This document shows positions 33,869 to 43,834 of a stretch of DNA of 46,339 nucleotides, in pieces; position 1 is the stretch's first letter; every line of letters begins with the position of its first letter. The translations under genes were made by a program, and so were the position numbers. The DNA lies in contig JAFLEE010000036.1 in assembly GCA_017302015.1 (NCBI GenBank), positions 1-46,339 on the forward strand. Reading direction: 5' to 3'. The notes below the pieces were generated by a model. That model had not been told where the DNA came from and did not search any database. It saw only the letters and a list, made by a program, of their open reading frames with translations. Source of the stretch: Spirochaetota bacterium (lineage in GTDB: Bacteria > Spirochaetota > UBA12135 > COTS27 > JAFLEE01).

Positions 33869-36800
33869 ATGCCGCTCGCCGCCGTTGGAAACCTTTTCGA
33901 TTGCCCGAAGCCCGCCCGCCAGAGTGGCCGCTTCGCGCGCGGGTTCCTCGTGGCGATGTTGGCCTGGCTCTTCGCCCTCGCGCTCGGGCTCCACGCCGAT
34001 GGCTCGATTTCGATCAGCGCGGGAACGAGCAATACGACCTTGACCAATCTGCTCGATTTGGGCCCCACGAAAGAACTCCTGCTCCTTACGATCGTCGTGT
34101 CGACCAACGAAAATGTCCTCGTCAACGGGATCAATTTCCACGCCTCGGGCACGGGCGACGATAGCGCCGACGTGTCCTCCGTGCGCCTCTACCAAGACAC
34201 GGGCGATGGCATCTGGGGCGGCGGAGAGGCGCCCATCGGCACGGCCCAAGTCTGGTCCCTCGACGATGGCGAGGTCGATTTCCTATCGATCAACCAGACG
34301 CTCCTGGCCGGCTCGACGAATTATTGGCTGCTCGTCTGCGATTGGAACCCCTCGGCGCAATTAGGCAAGAGTTTCCGCGCCTACGTGAATGCCTCCGACA
34401 TCGAGGCCTATAGCACCTCCACCAATACGGGCGCGGCGGTCAGCGGCGGCCCGGTCTACGGAGGCACGGTCAACATCACCTCCAACTGGGCGCCCCCCCG
34501 CCTCACCCCCGGCTACACCTTCAGCACCCCCGAGTATCCCACCACCAGCGCCCTCACCCTCACGATCAACGCCGACAAGGCGCTCTCGGGCGGGGGCTAC
34601 GTGCACCAGGATGCCTACGATTTCTCGGGGGGGTCGTTCAACACCACGAACTCCTACTCCGGGTCGAATTTAGCGATCCTCTCCCCGGCGATTCGTGCGG
34701 GAAACCCGGTGATTGTTCAAGGCGTTTACAGCAACCAACGGTACGAGACCGTCATCGAGAATACGAGTGTATTCAACGGGCCTGGCTTTGTAACCGGGCT
34801 CTCGTATTACGTGCAGCAGAGCACCAGCTCCCCCACCATCACCCTTAAAATCTACACGGAGGCCACGAACGTCTCGAACATCGTTTCATCTTCCTCAGCG
34901 GCTGTCAGCATCGCCAACGCGGGTTCAAACTACATCGGTTACGCGCCCGGGACAATCCCCGTGTCTAATGATGGGTATCGCATGGGCACCTACATTTCCC
35001 GCACCGCGGCTCGAAACAATCTTCATTTCGCCGCCGGCGCGGGCTCAGGCTATTTCCTGAACACGAGCGACGGCACCGGGACCAATATCACCTCCTATCG
35101 GGTCGTCGATAACCTCTACTCGATGCAGGCCATTGGTTACGCCACGGCCACCTACGATTCCCGTATCCTGGACAGCGGGAGCCCCACGGTGGCCTACCAG
35201 CAGGTTTTCTGGAATGAGTGGCTCAACGGAGGAACGAACGAGGTCTATATGCGGGCCTCAAATAGCACCGTGGACATCGCCAACGCCCCCTGGTACCCGG
35301 CGACCAACGGCCTCGCGCCCCACCGGGCCCTCACCAACCAGCAATTCGTCCAGTATCGCGTCGTGATGACCGCCGCCACGAATGCGACCAACGCCCCGAT
35401 CTTCGCCAATATGCGCATCGTCTTCAACACGAATGCCCGCCCCTACGTCTACGTGCAGCAGGCGGGAAGCACGACAAGCAATGCCGCCACGTGGGCCTCA
35501 GGCACCGGGTCCGGGCCCTTCGTCTACAATTACACCCCCAGCGCCGGCTTCGACGGGGTGGCCTCGGTCTACGCCAGCGGCTGGGACCTCCTCGGCAACG
35601 GCGTGCCCACCAACGAACTGGTGGGCACCTTCATCATCGACAGCCAGACCAACCAGATTACCAATATCCTCTGCTGGCGGGAGCCCGAGCATATCCAGTC
35701 CATCTCCAACGGGGTGGCGAGTTTCCGGGAGATCGTCTCGTATTCCTGGCTGCTCTCCAACGTGCCCAGCCCCTCGGGGGTCTCGTATTACTACGTGCTC
35801 GACACCAATTGGAACTCCGATAGCGTCACCAACACCAATTTCAGCCTGACCACGAACCTGGCCTACGATAATGTCCGCCTGCCGAACCTCACCAATTATT
35901 TCCACGTGCGCCCCCGCTCGGGCGCCGGCAATTGGGGCCGAGAACTCGTCTTCACCAATATCGTGTATATCCCCCCCTACGTGGTCGACTTGGGGCCCCA
36001 GACGCCCGCGGACGCCTATGTGGAGCGCGACGCCACCAATGTGGTGGCCTTCCAGATCGAGATCTCGGCCAATTCGGGCGATGTGACCCTTACCAACGCC
36101 ACCTTCCGGGCTACCGGCCTCTCCAACGAGAACGGCAACGACCTCACCGAGATCAAGACGGGCAGCCTGCGCCTTTTCATTGATAATAACACCAATGGGC
36201 TCCTCGATGGGGGCGACACCCTCCTCCAGGGAAACAAGAGTTTCAGCGCCGATAACGGCCTGGTCACCTTCACCGGCTTCTCCAATCTGGTCGTCTCCAA
36301 CGCCAAGAAGTACTGGATCCTCGTCTACGACCTCGCCGGCACCGCCGCCGACGACCAGACCTTCATCGTGAGCCTCCTCAGCAACGCCGACATCCTGGAG
36401 AAATCGGGATCCACCGCCGTGGGGGCCCCGCTCTTGGGCGCCCGCATGACGACGGCCACCAAGGGCACCCTCGCCCTCGCCACCGGCCCCCAGAACCCGA
36501 CCTCCTCCTCCATCGCCAGCAACGCCAATAACGTGCCCATGCTCCAATTCCAGGTGACCGCGGGCGCCAGCGAGGATGTGCGCATCACCTCCTTCGCCTT
36601 CCACGCCGGCGGCAGCGGCAACGACCTCCTCGACATCGCCACGGGGGGGGTCAAGCTCTACCTCGACAATAACGCCGATGGCCATGTCGACGGCGGCGAT
36701 ACCCTCATCACCGGGGGCCAGAGCTACGCCTTCGATAACGGCACGGCGACCTTCTCGGGGCTCAATTTCGTCGTTCCCGCGGGAACCACGCGCACCCTCC

Positions 36801-39800
36801 TGCTCGCCACGAGCTTCAACGGGAACGCCGTAAATGGGGCCTCGTTCAGCGCCAGCATGACCACCTACGCCGATCTCACCGCGATCGGCGACAAGACGGG
36901 CCTTGCGATCGTGCCCACGGGATCGCTCCCCAGCGGGGGCGCCAAGAGCGTGGGCGGCGACCAGGCCCCCCCCGTGTTCCAGCAGGGAAGCCCCTTCGTG
37001 GCCGCTTCGCCGGCCACCTTCACCAACGTCACCATCAAGATCCGCGCCGATGAGGCCGCCTACTCCTCGGGGCAATCCTTCAGCTACCCCGACTTCACCG
37101 GAGGATATTCCAACACCTCCAATATCACCATCGGCACCTACTTGACGATCCCCTCCCCCAAGATCTGGATCGGCAACGAATCCAACGCCTCCATGACGTT
37201 CACGGGCACCAGCACGGTCCACGATCGCAATACCACCATCGACAATCTGCAGAAAAACACCGCCCCCGGCGTGCTGACCCGGTTCATCACCATCTTGAAA
37301 CGCGCTGCGAATCCCGCCTCCATGAAAATGAAGGTCTTCCAGACGAACGCCGGCCAGGCGTACGGCTTCGTCGACCAGCAAAGTTTCCCGGCGACCTCCG
37401 CCGGATACAAGACGAACACCATCAGCCCGACCATCTCCCTCACCAATACCAATTACATGCTTGCTATCTATATTGGCAATAATAACGGCAGGCTTTTGGT
37501 CGCCAACGCGGTCCAAGCGAACGGGGCGTTCACCCGTGCCGTCGATGACATCACGGGCACCGGGTACTCGGTGGACAATAACCGCTACGCCATTTACGCC
37601 GACGGCTACGCGGTCTCCACCTACACCACCCCGGTCTCCGATTCGGGCTCCGGGGGCACCGTCTATTCGGCCGTCGAGTGGGATGAAATTTTAAACGGCG
37701 GCGCCGTCTACGCCTGGATCCGCGCGGGCGCCGATATAAACACGACGACGAACGCGGCCTGGACGGCCACGGGCAATGGCGACATCCTCTCCGGCGTCTC
37801 CAACCGCTATTTCCAGGTGCGCTTCCAATTGGAGGCCGCCCCCACCCTCGCCGGGGCGCCCATCGTGAGCAATCTGGTGCTCTATTACGGCTTCACCAAT
37901 AACCCCGCCGTGCAGGTCCGCCAGGGGGGCACCAAGTACAACGCCACCTTCGTCTCCAATAGCGGCCTGGAATACACCTATTCCTACTCCAACCGCTCGG
38001 TCAACGGCACCGCCGACGTCCTCGTCACCGGGTTCGATATCTACCGCAACGCGACCAATTCGATGTACGTGGGGAGCTACCTGGTGGACGGCACCACGCC
38101 GACCCTCTCCAACCTCAAATGCTGGCAGAACACGATGTACACCCAGGAGATCCTCAGCGGCGCCGTGAATTACGACGACACGGTGAGTTTCAATTGGACC
38201 GACCCGGCCTCCCCCTCGGGCACCGTTTTCTACTATAGATACGACTCGACCAACGCCCTCACCATCCAGAGCAACACGAATTGGCTCACCACCACCACCA
38301 ACGCCTGGTGGAACGACCAGCCCCTGGTGCCGGGCACCAATTATTTCCATCTCCAGGCGCGCAACGGGGCGGGCACCTGGGGAAACGAGCTCCTCTTCAC
38401 CAACGTCTACATCGTCATGCCCTTCACGGTGGCCTCGTTCATCTCCCCGGCCGCCGCCTCCATCCTCAATAGCGCCACCAATGTCCATCTCCTCTCGCTG
38501 AAATTGACCACGGGAACCAATTACGGGGTCACGATCAGCAATTTCGCCCTCGACAGCTCGGGCACGGGCAACGATTCCAACGCCATCGGCTGGGTGCGCC
38601 TCTACGAGGACAACGCCAACGGGAGCCTCGACGGGGGCGATACCCTGCTGGCCTCCAACCTCATCGTCAGCGACGACGGGAAGGTGACCTTCACCAACCT
38701 GAACTACGCCATCAACGCCAGCGACGCCCGCTATTGGCTGGTGCTCGCCGATTTCGCGGGCACCGCCCTCCCCGGCGACACCTTCAGCCTGGGCATCTCC
38801 TCCAACAGCAACCTCACCATGTTCCAGCAGGGCACGAACGTCCCCCTGGGGGCCGTGGGGCTTCCGATCCCCGGGCCGGTCATGACGATCATCGCCCCCT
38901 CCGGCCTCTCCATCGCCCCCGGGGCGAGCAATATGTCCGCACGGGTCATCTCCAACGACGCCCTCAACGTGCCCATGCTGCAGCTCGCCCTCAGCGTCTC
39001 CGGCACCGAGAACCTGCGGCTGACGAACCTCGTGGTGAGCGCTTCGGGCACGGGGAACGACCTCGTGAACATCGCCAATGGCGGGGTGAAACTCTACCTC
39101 GACCAGAACGGCAACGGCGCCTGGAACGCCGGCGAGCCCCAATTGGGTTCCGGGGCCACCTTCAATAGCAACGACGGCACCCTCCAATTCACCAACCTCT
39201 CCCTCACCCTCCTCACGGGCACCACCACCAACCTGCTGGTCTTCGCCAATTTTAACGGCACCGGTTCCAATAGCAATTCCTTCCGGGTCGCGGTGGTGCA
39301 GAACGCCGACGTGATGGCCTACGGCGTTTCGTCGCTCTCGCCCGCCGTGGTCAGCAATGCCCCCGTCTACGGGAGTTACATGAGCATCGGCGTCGACATC
39401 ACGCCGCCCTTCTTCTCGCCCTTCGGCCCCATCGTCGATTTCGACCCCGTGTCGACCAACGTGCCCTTCTCCATCTACCTCCAGGCCGATGAGCCGATCC
39501 GCAGCACCAACGGCACGACGACCAACCTCTACCCCCGCGTGACCGTGGTGCAGGGCAACGTGACGAACGTCGCCACCTGGGTCTCGGGCACCAACGCCGG
39601 CCCCTTCACCTTCGACCTGACGCTCACCAACACCAATAACGTCGTGGCCGAGGTCTGGGCCTACGGGTTCGACTACTCCTCGCCGGCCCCCAACCGCACC
39701 AACCAATTGGTGGGCACCTTCGTCGTCGACACGATCCCGCCCCGGTCGTTCATCACCAATTACACCAATTTCAGCAAGGTCGCCTACACGAACATCATCG

Positions 39801-40408
39801 TGGAGGGCTACAGCACCGAGACGAACATCGATGTCTCCATCTGCGTGGCGACCAATTCGAACATGAGCGGGATCTTCTCCTACATCTCCAACGTCTCCTT
39901 CGAAGGGAGCAATTGGGCTTTCACCAATTTGACGCTCAGCAATAAGATCGGCTACACCAATTGGGTCTTCGTCTGGGCTGTCGATGCGGCGGGGAACGAA
40001 TCGAACTCATTGGCCTTCGCCATCATCCCCACCAACGCCATCGCCGACCCCGACATCATGATCTTCCGCTCCAATACCCTCTACTCCCCCCTCACCGGCT
40101 ATTCCACCCTCACCAATATCCTGCTGCCGGGGACCATCGTGGAGTTCTTCATCGCCTATACCAACGCCGGGGGAGGGGCCGCCACCAATTTCACCGTGGA
40201 AAGCGCCATCCCCACCAATTTCTGCGGGTTCCTGACCAATTCCATGGTCGGGCCCGGGGCGAGCTTCGCCTACGCCACCAATGGCGTCTACACGGGCTAT
40301 GTACCTTCTTCCACGGTCGATTACGCCATCGACCGCGTGAAGTTCTTCATCGGCTTTGTCGCGTCGGCGGCGAGCGGTGTGCTGAGATACAGGGTGTGCG
40401 TCAGATGA
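33869..40408 (+). CDS. Giant secreted repeat protein (surface protein or adhesin)
   Basis: This 2,179-aa protein has a signal peptide (about 20-43) and is rich in Asn, Thr and Gly, with little Lys or Cys. Five modules of about 150 aa each carry an EF-hand/dockerin-like loop of the form LYxDxNxNGxxDGGDT at residues 107, 769, 930, 1578 and 1742. Between them lie two large related units (about 208-710 and 1033-1515) and a third short copy (about 1845-1960). The protein is therefore a super-repeat of about 810-825 residues. The last 120 residues (about 2055-2179) resemble a DUF11-type domain and match the end of the next protein. It is probably surface-exposed and calcium-stabilised. No catalytic motif was seen. 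Confidence 0.85.
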   Translation: MPLAAVGNLFDCPKPARQSGRFARGFLVAMLAWLFALALGLHADGSISISAGTSNTTLTNLLDLGPTKELLLLTIVVSTNENVLVNGINFHASGTGDDSADVSSVRLYQDTGDGIWGGGEAPIGTAQVWSLDDGEVDFLSINQTLLAGSTNYWLLVCDWNPSAQLGKSFRAYVNASDIEAYSTSTNTGAAVSGGPVYGGTVNITSNWAPPRLTPGYTFSTPEYPTTSALTLTINADKALSGGGYVHQDAYDFSGGSFNTTNSYSGSNLAILSPAIRAGNPVIVQGVYSNQRYETVIENTSVFNGPGFVTGLSYYVQQSTSSPTITLKIYTEATNVSNIVSSSSAAVSIANAGSNYIGYAPGTIPVSNDGYRMGTYISRTAARNNLHFAAGAGSGYFLNTSDGTGTNITSYRVVDNLYSMQAIGYATATYDSRILDSGSPTVAYQQVFWNEWLNGGTNEVYMRASNSTVDIANAPWYPATNGLAPHRALTNQQFVQYRVVMTAATNATNAPIFANMRIVFNTNARPYVYVQQAGSTTSNAATWASGTGSGPFVYNYTPSAGFDGVASVYASGWDLLGNGVPTNELVGTFIIDSQTNQITNILCWREPEHIQSISNGVASFREIVSYSWLLSNVPSPSGVSYYYVLDTNWNSDSVTNTNFSLTTNLAYDNVRLPNLTNYFHVRPRSGAGNWGRELVFTNIVYIPPYVVDLGPQTPADAYVERDATNVVAFQIEISANSGDVTLTNATFRATGLSNENGNDLTEIKTGSLRLFIDNNTNGLLDGGDTLLQGNKSFSADNGLVTFTGFSNLVVSNAKKYWILVYDLAGTAADDQTFIVSLLSNADILEKSGSTAVGAPLLGARMTTATKGTLALATGPQNPTSSSIASNANNVPMLQFQVTAGASEDVRITSFAFHAGGSGNDLLDIATGGVKLYLDNNADGHVDGGDTLITGGQSYAFDNGTATFSGLNFVVPAGTTRTLLLATSFNGNAVNGASFSASMTTYADLTAIGDKTGLAIVPTGSLPSGGAKSVGGDQAPPVFQQGSPFVAASPATFTNVTIKIRADEAAYSSGQSFSYPDFTGGYSNTSNITIGTYLTIPSPKIWIGNESNASMTFTGTSTVHDRNTTIDNLQKNTAPGVLTRFITILKRAANPASMKMKVFQTNAGQAYGFVDQQSFPATSAGYKTNTISPTISLTNTNYMLAIYIGNNNGRLLVANAVQANGAFTRAVDDITGTGYSVDNNRYAIYADGYAVSTYTTPVSDSGSGGTVYSAVEWDEILNGGAVYAWIRAGADINTTTNAAWTATGNGDILSGVSNRYFQVRFQLEAAPTLAGAPIVSNLVLYYGFTNNPAVQVRQGGTKYNATFVSNSGLEYTYSYSNRSVNGTADVLVTGFDIYRNATNSMYVGSYLVDGTTPTLSNLKCWQNTMYTQEILSGAVNYDDTVSFNWTDPASPSGTVFYYRYDSTNALTIQSNTNWLTTTTNAWWNDQPLVPGTNYFHLQARNGAGTWGNELLFTNVYIVMPFTVASFISPAAASILNSATNVHLLSLKLTTGTNYGVTISNFALDSSGTGNDSNAIGWVRLYEDNANGSLDGGDTLLASNLIVSDDGKVTFTNLNYAINASDARYWLVLADFAGTALPGDTFSLGISSNSNLTMFQQGTNVPLGAVGLPIPGPVMTIIAPSGLSIAPGASNMSARVISNDALNVPMLQLALSVSGTENLRLTNLVVSASGTGNDLVNIANGGVKLYLDQNGNGAWNAGEPQLGSGATFNSNDGTLQFTNLSLTLLTGTTTNLLVFANFNGTGSNSNSFRVAVVQNADVMAYGVSSLSPAVVSNAPVYGSYMSIGVDITPPFFSPFGPIVDFDPVSTNVPFSIYLQADEPIRSTNGTTTNLYPRVTVVQGNVTNVATWVSGTNAGPFTFDLTLTNTNNVVAEVWAYGFDYSSPAPNRTNQLVGTFVVDTIPPRSFITNYTNFSKVAYTNIIVEGYSTETNIDVSICVATNSNMSGIFSYISNVSFEGSNWAFTNLTLSNKIGYTNWVFVWAVDAAGNESNSLAFAIIPTNAIADPDIMIFRSNTLYSPLTGYSTLTNILLPGTIVEFFIAYTNAGGGAATNFTVESAIPTNFCGFLTNSMVGPGASFAYATNGVYTGYVPSSTVDYAIDRVKFFIGFVASAASGVLRYRVCVR

Positions 40409-40578
40409 GACTGCGCAGGCCCCCCTCAAATACAGAGCACATCCGAACGGAGGTGTCATATGGACTAAGGATCGGGTTGGACCCGGAGCGGAAACAAGCA
40501 CGCCAGTCATGGCGCAAACAACCGGACCCCGGTCGCCGAACGGCCGGAAAAACATCTTGCAGACTAGGAGTAGTCACC
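40409..40578 (+). promoter_or_regulatory. Structured leader upstream of the 337-aa secreted protein
   Basis: Several small perfect hairpins follow each other: CGCCA/TGGCG (40501-40514), ACCGG/CCGGT (40521-40533) and GCCG/CGGC (40535-40544). Finally GACTA-GGAG-TAGTC (40562-40575) has the Shine-Dalgarno in its loop, 3 nt before the ATG. This could control translation. No known riboswitch class was recognised. Confidence 0.4.
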
Positions 40579-41592
40579 ATGAAAACGTTCAATTTCCTGA
40601 AAAAAGGGATGCTCATCGGCATCCTCGCGCTGGCCATGTCCAGCCTCGGCCTCTTCGCGAAGGGCACCCCGGCGGGCACGTGGATCATCTCCACGAACAC
40701 CTGGGCGACCTACAGCAACACCGGCCTCACGGCGGGTTGGTCGACCAACAACACGAACACGGGCCTCAGCAACCTCGTGCTCGCGGTGCACGGCTTCTCC
40801 AACTACACCGCGCAGTACGCGACGAACACCAACTCGGTGCTCGCCGGTTCCACCTATTACTACCCGATCTGGGTCAGCAACCACGGCAACTTCAGCAATA
40901 ACCTGCTGGTGAGCGCCGGGTCCAACTATAACGGCGTCGCCCACGGCGCGGATTGGCTCCTCTCCTATGTGGACACCAATTCCAACGCCCTCGCGTCGAA
41001 CCCCACCAATATCGCGGCGGATGAAGCCTTCCGCTATATGGTCAAGGTGGTCATCGACCCCGCCGCTCAGGACGGATCGCTCCTGCGCATTGTCGTGACG
41101 AACCAGATGCTGGCCGGCACGATCTTCGGCTACGCGTCCCCGAGCAACGGCCAGGTGTTCTACGGCGGTACCAACTTCGAGACGAACACCATCAACCTGC
41201 TCGTCGGCGGGCCGAAACTGATCCTCAACAAGGTGTACACGGTGCTGGATCCCACGGGCGGCAGCCAGGTCATCCCCGGCGCCATCATCACGTTCACCGT
41301 CGCCTTCACCAACATCGGCAGCGGCATCGCGAGCAATGTCGTGATCAACGACTACATCGACAACGCCTACCTGCACTACCTCGTCAATAGCACCAACACC
41401 ATCACGGGCGCCACGGTCGCCTATGACCACAATAACGGCGGCACTTTCGGCATCGCCGACGCCACCGCCAATACCGCCACGGCCGGTTGGGGTTCTGCCA
41501 ACACCAACCTCACGGGCCTCCGCTACACGATCCCCAGCCTCGCGGGCAACTCCACGGGCGGCGTGATCGTCTACAAGGCCGTCGTCCGCTAA
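40579..41592 (+). CDS. Secreted protein with DUF11-like C-terminal domain
   Basis: This 337-aa protein has a clear signal peptide (about 1-28, LALAMSSLGLFAKG). The mature part is Asn/Thr-rich like the giant protein. Residues about 213-337 form a DUF11-type domain (GGSQVIPGAIITFTVAFTNIGSGIASNVVINDYI) that ends GGVIVYKAVVR, closely matching the giant protein's last domain and its GVLRYRVCVR end. The ATG at 40579 has AGGAG at 40566-40570. It is probably a small surface or secreted companion of the giant protein, perhaps abundant given its compact form. Exact function is unknown. Confidence 0.82.
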   Translation: MKTFNFLKKGMLIGILALAMSSLGLFAKGTPAGTWIISTNTWATYSNTGLTAGWSTNNTNTGLSNLVLAVHGFSNYTAQYATNTNSVLAGSTYYYPIWVSNHGNFSNNLLVSAGSNYNGVAHGADWLLSYVDTNSNALASNPTNIAADEAFRYMVKVVIDPAAQDGSLLRIVVTNQMLAGTIFGYASPSNGQVFYGGTNFETNTINLLVGGPKLILNKVYTVLDPTGGSQVIPGAIITFTVAFTNIGSGIASNVVINDYIDNAYLHYLVNSTNTITGATVAYDHNNGGTFGIADATANTATAGWGSANTNLTGLRYTIPSLAGNSTGGVIVYKAVVR

Positions 41593-41931
41593 CCACGGGG
41601 CACCCCTCGCCCGCCTAGGCGGCGGCGAGCGCAAGATATACACGGGCGCGCCCAAGTGCGCGCGACCTGATTTTCCGCAGGGCCCCGCGAGGGACCCACA
41701 GACCCGCATGGCCTTTTGCATGGCGGGACGGGCGGAACACGGTCACTGGCCCGAAAAGTGGGGCCGGGGCCGCAAGGGTGCCGGGTATATCGGTCGGAAA
41801 CGGGGTCACGGGACCTTCGTCGACGACGTACGCTCAAGACGTAAGCCTAGGGGACGGAACAAGGGATGCGCCGTGCGTTCGATCGCACGCGAAGTGACAG
41901 GAACCGACTCCACCATGGAGACCGGACGGTC
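41593..41931 (+). ncRNA. Unexplained GC-rich structured leader or RNA
   Basis: This 339-bp gap holds no supported gene. A strong stem CTCGCC-CGCC/GGCG-GGCGAG (41606-41629) follows the previous stop after 13 nt without a T-run. Further stems include a long CCCGC-ATG/CAT-GGCGGG pair around 41704-41733 and GTGCG/CGCAC (41873-41888). The density of pairing suggests a 5' leader or small RNA, but I could not match it to a known class. Confidence 0.3.
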
Positions 41932-43830
41932 ATGAAATTTTTAGGCGGGATCCTCATCCTGCTGATGGCGCTGCTGGCGCCGTGGTCCTTCGGGGTGAAC
42001 TACGCCATCCCGCAGTCGAACGCCACGGCGACCTACGAGAACAGCGCGGTGTACACGTTCTCCACGAACACCGTGAACACCAACATCGGGGCCTGGGAAC
42101 GGCCCTTCAGCCATTTCGTGCTGTCCACCAACGGTTCCCCGATCTACGCCGGATCCAACTTCAGTCTCACGATCCGCGCGGTCGACTCCAACGGCTACCA
42201 CGTGACGTTCACCAACGCCACGAAAATCTCGATCGCTTCGCTCGACAGCAATTCGACCCCGGCTGTCTGGGTGCCGACGCTCACCAATCTCAGCGTCACG
42301 AACCTCAACTTCCTGTCAGTCACTACTCCTGACTACAACGGTGTCACCTTGGCGCAAGCCTACCCGGTTCCGGGATACATCTTCGTGTCGGTCGTCCAAA
42401 CCAACGCGACGAACTTCCTGGACCCGGGACTGCTTGCCGTCATGCCGGCTCCCGGGCCGGGCACGGTCGCCTTCGACCGCGCCCGGTACCTGGGGTACGG
42501 ATCGACCGGCGTGGTCACCCTGGTGGACGGCGATCGCAATTCCAACTTCAGCGCGATCGATACGGTCACCGTGCGGCTCTACTCGACGACCGACCCGACA
42601 GGAAAAACCCTCGTGCTCTACGAAACGGGGATCAACACCGGCATCTTCACCAACGGCCTGGCCTTCGAGGCGGCCGCCAGTGCGAACCCGGGCAAGGTCC
42701 TCGCGGCGAACAATTCCCAAATCTACGCGGAGTATACCGATGCGCCACCGACCAACGCATTCACCACCAACGCGCTCTTCAGCACCGTGCAGACCGTGCT
42801 GGTCACCAACCCCTATTTCCTGCCGGCCTCCCGGACCACCAACGTGCGCCTCTGGGGCGTCTCGGCCGACGGGTTCACTAACGAGATCACCTCGGAGTAC
42901 CGCCTGGCCGCCAGCGGCGAAGCGGGCACCACGGGCGCCATCATGATCGCCGCCTCGAACGAGGTGCGCACCCTGGCCGCCGGCCTCGGCAACGCCCTGC
43001 TCATCAACGACGCCACGCCGAGCCTCTCGAGGAGTTCGGTGTTCCTCGTCACGGTGCTCCCCTCCGACGCCGCGGTCCTCACCAACGACCGCCTCGACCT
43101 GTCCGTGGCCGCGGGCAGTATGCCCCAGGAACTCTGGCTCAACGCGCGCCACACGACGAATTGGATCCAGGTCTACGCGGTCTCCGACCAGACCTCGGCG
43201 GTGAACCAGGCCAACGGGGCCCTCGTCGGGAACGCCGCGCTGCTTCCCGGCACGATCCAGCAGGTCACCGCGGTCGACGCCACCCTTGCGGAGACGAGCG
43301 CGCCCTTCGCCGCGCCGGTCCAGGTCACGCTGCGCTACGCCGACGCCGACCTGACCAACGGCAACGTCCGCTACGCCGAGTCGAGCCTGCGCGTGGTGCG
43401 CCTGGAAGGCGGCCTGTGGAAGGAAGTCCCCCACGACGCCCAGGACACGACGAATAACTTCTTCCGGTTCAAGGCCCTCTCGGCCGGCGTCTACGGGCTA
43501 TTGAGCACCTCCAGCAAGCAGCCCACCAACGTCTCGGCGGTCGCGCTCTACCCGAACCCGTTCGACATGCGCAAAGACACCGAGATGTACATCCTCAACC
43601 TCCCGCCCGACGTGGCGACCGTGAAGATCTACGCCGCCGACTCGACGCTCACGAAGATCCTCACCGCGCCCAACGACATCGGCTACAAGGAGATCGACGG
43701 CAAGGTCTTCCGCGCCGCCCGTTGGGACGGCACCGGACGCGATGGCCGCGCGGTCAAGATGGGCCTCTATTTCATCGAGATCAGCTCCAAGACCGGCACC
43801 GTCGTGAAGAAACTCATGTTCACCCGTTAA
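41932..43830 (+). CDS. Secreted protein with FlgD-Ig / T9SS-like C-terminal sorting domain
   Basis: This 632-aa protein has a signal peptide (about 1-21). The body is beta-rich, with segments such as GYGSTGVVTLVDGDRNSN that resemble repeated Ig-like surface domains. The C-terminal domain from YPNPF (540-544) to the end contains TVKIYAADSTLTKI, WDGTGRDGRAVKMGLYFIEI and ends KKLMFTR. This pattern matches FlgD-Ig and type IX secretion C-terminal domains. The ATG at 41932 begins the signal peptide; the longer frame from 41866 is not needed. It lies 4 nt before a PorV/UPF0164-like gene, consistent with outer-membrane export. Confidence 0.83.
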   Translation: MKFLGGILILLMALLAPWSFGVNYAIPQSNATATYENSAVYTFSTNTVNTNIGAWERPFSHFVLSTNGSPIYAGSNFSLTIRAVDSNGYHVTFTNATKISIASLDSNSTPAVWVPTLTNLSVTNLNFLSVTTPDYNGVTLAQAYPVPGYIFVSVVQTNATNFLDPGLLAVMPAPGPGTVAFDRARYLGYGSTGVVTLVDGDRNSNFSAIDTVTVRLYSTTDPTGKTLVLYETGINTGIFTNGLAFEAAASANPGKVLAANNSQIYAEYTDAPPTNAFTTNALFSTVQTVLVTNPYFLPASRTTNVRLWGVSADGFTNEITSEYRLAASGEAGTTGAIMIAASNEVRTLAAGLGNALLINDATPSLSRSSVFLVTVLPSDAAVLTNDRLDLSVAAGSMPQELWLNARHTTNWIQVYAVSDQTSAVNQANGALVGNAALLPGTIQQVTAVDATLAETSAPFAAPVQVTLRYADADLTNGNVRYAESSLRVVRLEGGLWKEVPHDAQDTTNNFFRFKALSAGVYGLLSTSSKQPTNVSAVALYPNPFDMRKDTEMYILNLPPDVATVKIYAADSTLTKILTAPNDIGYKEIDGKVFRAARWDGTGRDGRAVKMGLYFIEISSKTGTVVKKLMFTR

Positions 43831-43834
43831 TCGC

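Noticed and set aside
35498-39706. Two leftward open frames of about 670 codons inside the giant gene (35498-37516 and 37691-39706)
   Set aside because: Both are antisense to the repeat protein; their repetitive composition mirrors the sense repeats and they have no starts with ribosome binding sites.
40409-40578. c-di-GMP (GEMM) riboswitch, suggested by GGCGCAAAC near 40511
   Set aside because: The defining ACGCAAAGCC core, the GNRA tetraloop and its receptor could not be aligned, so I did not call it.
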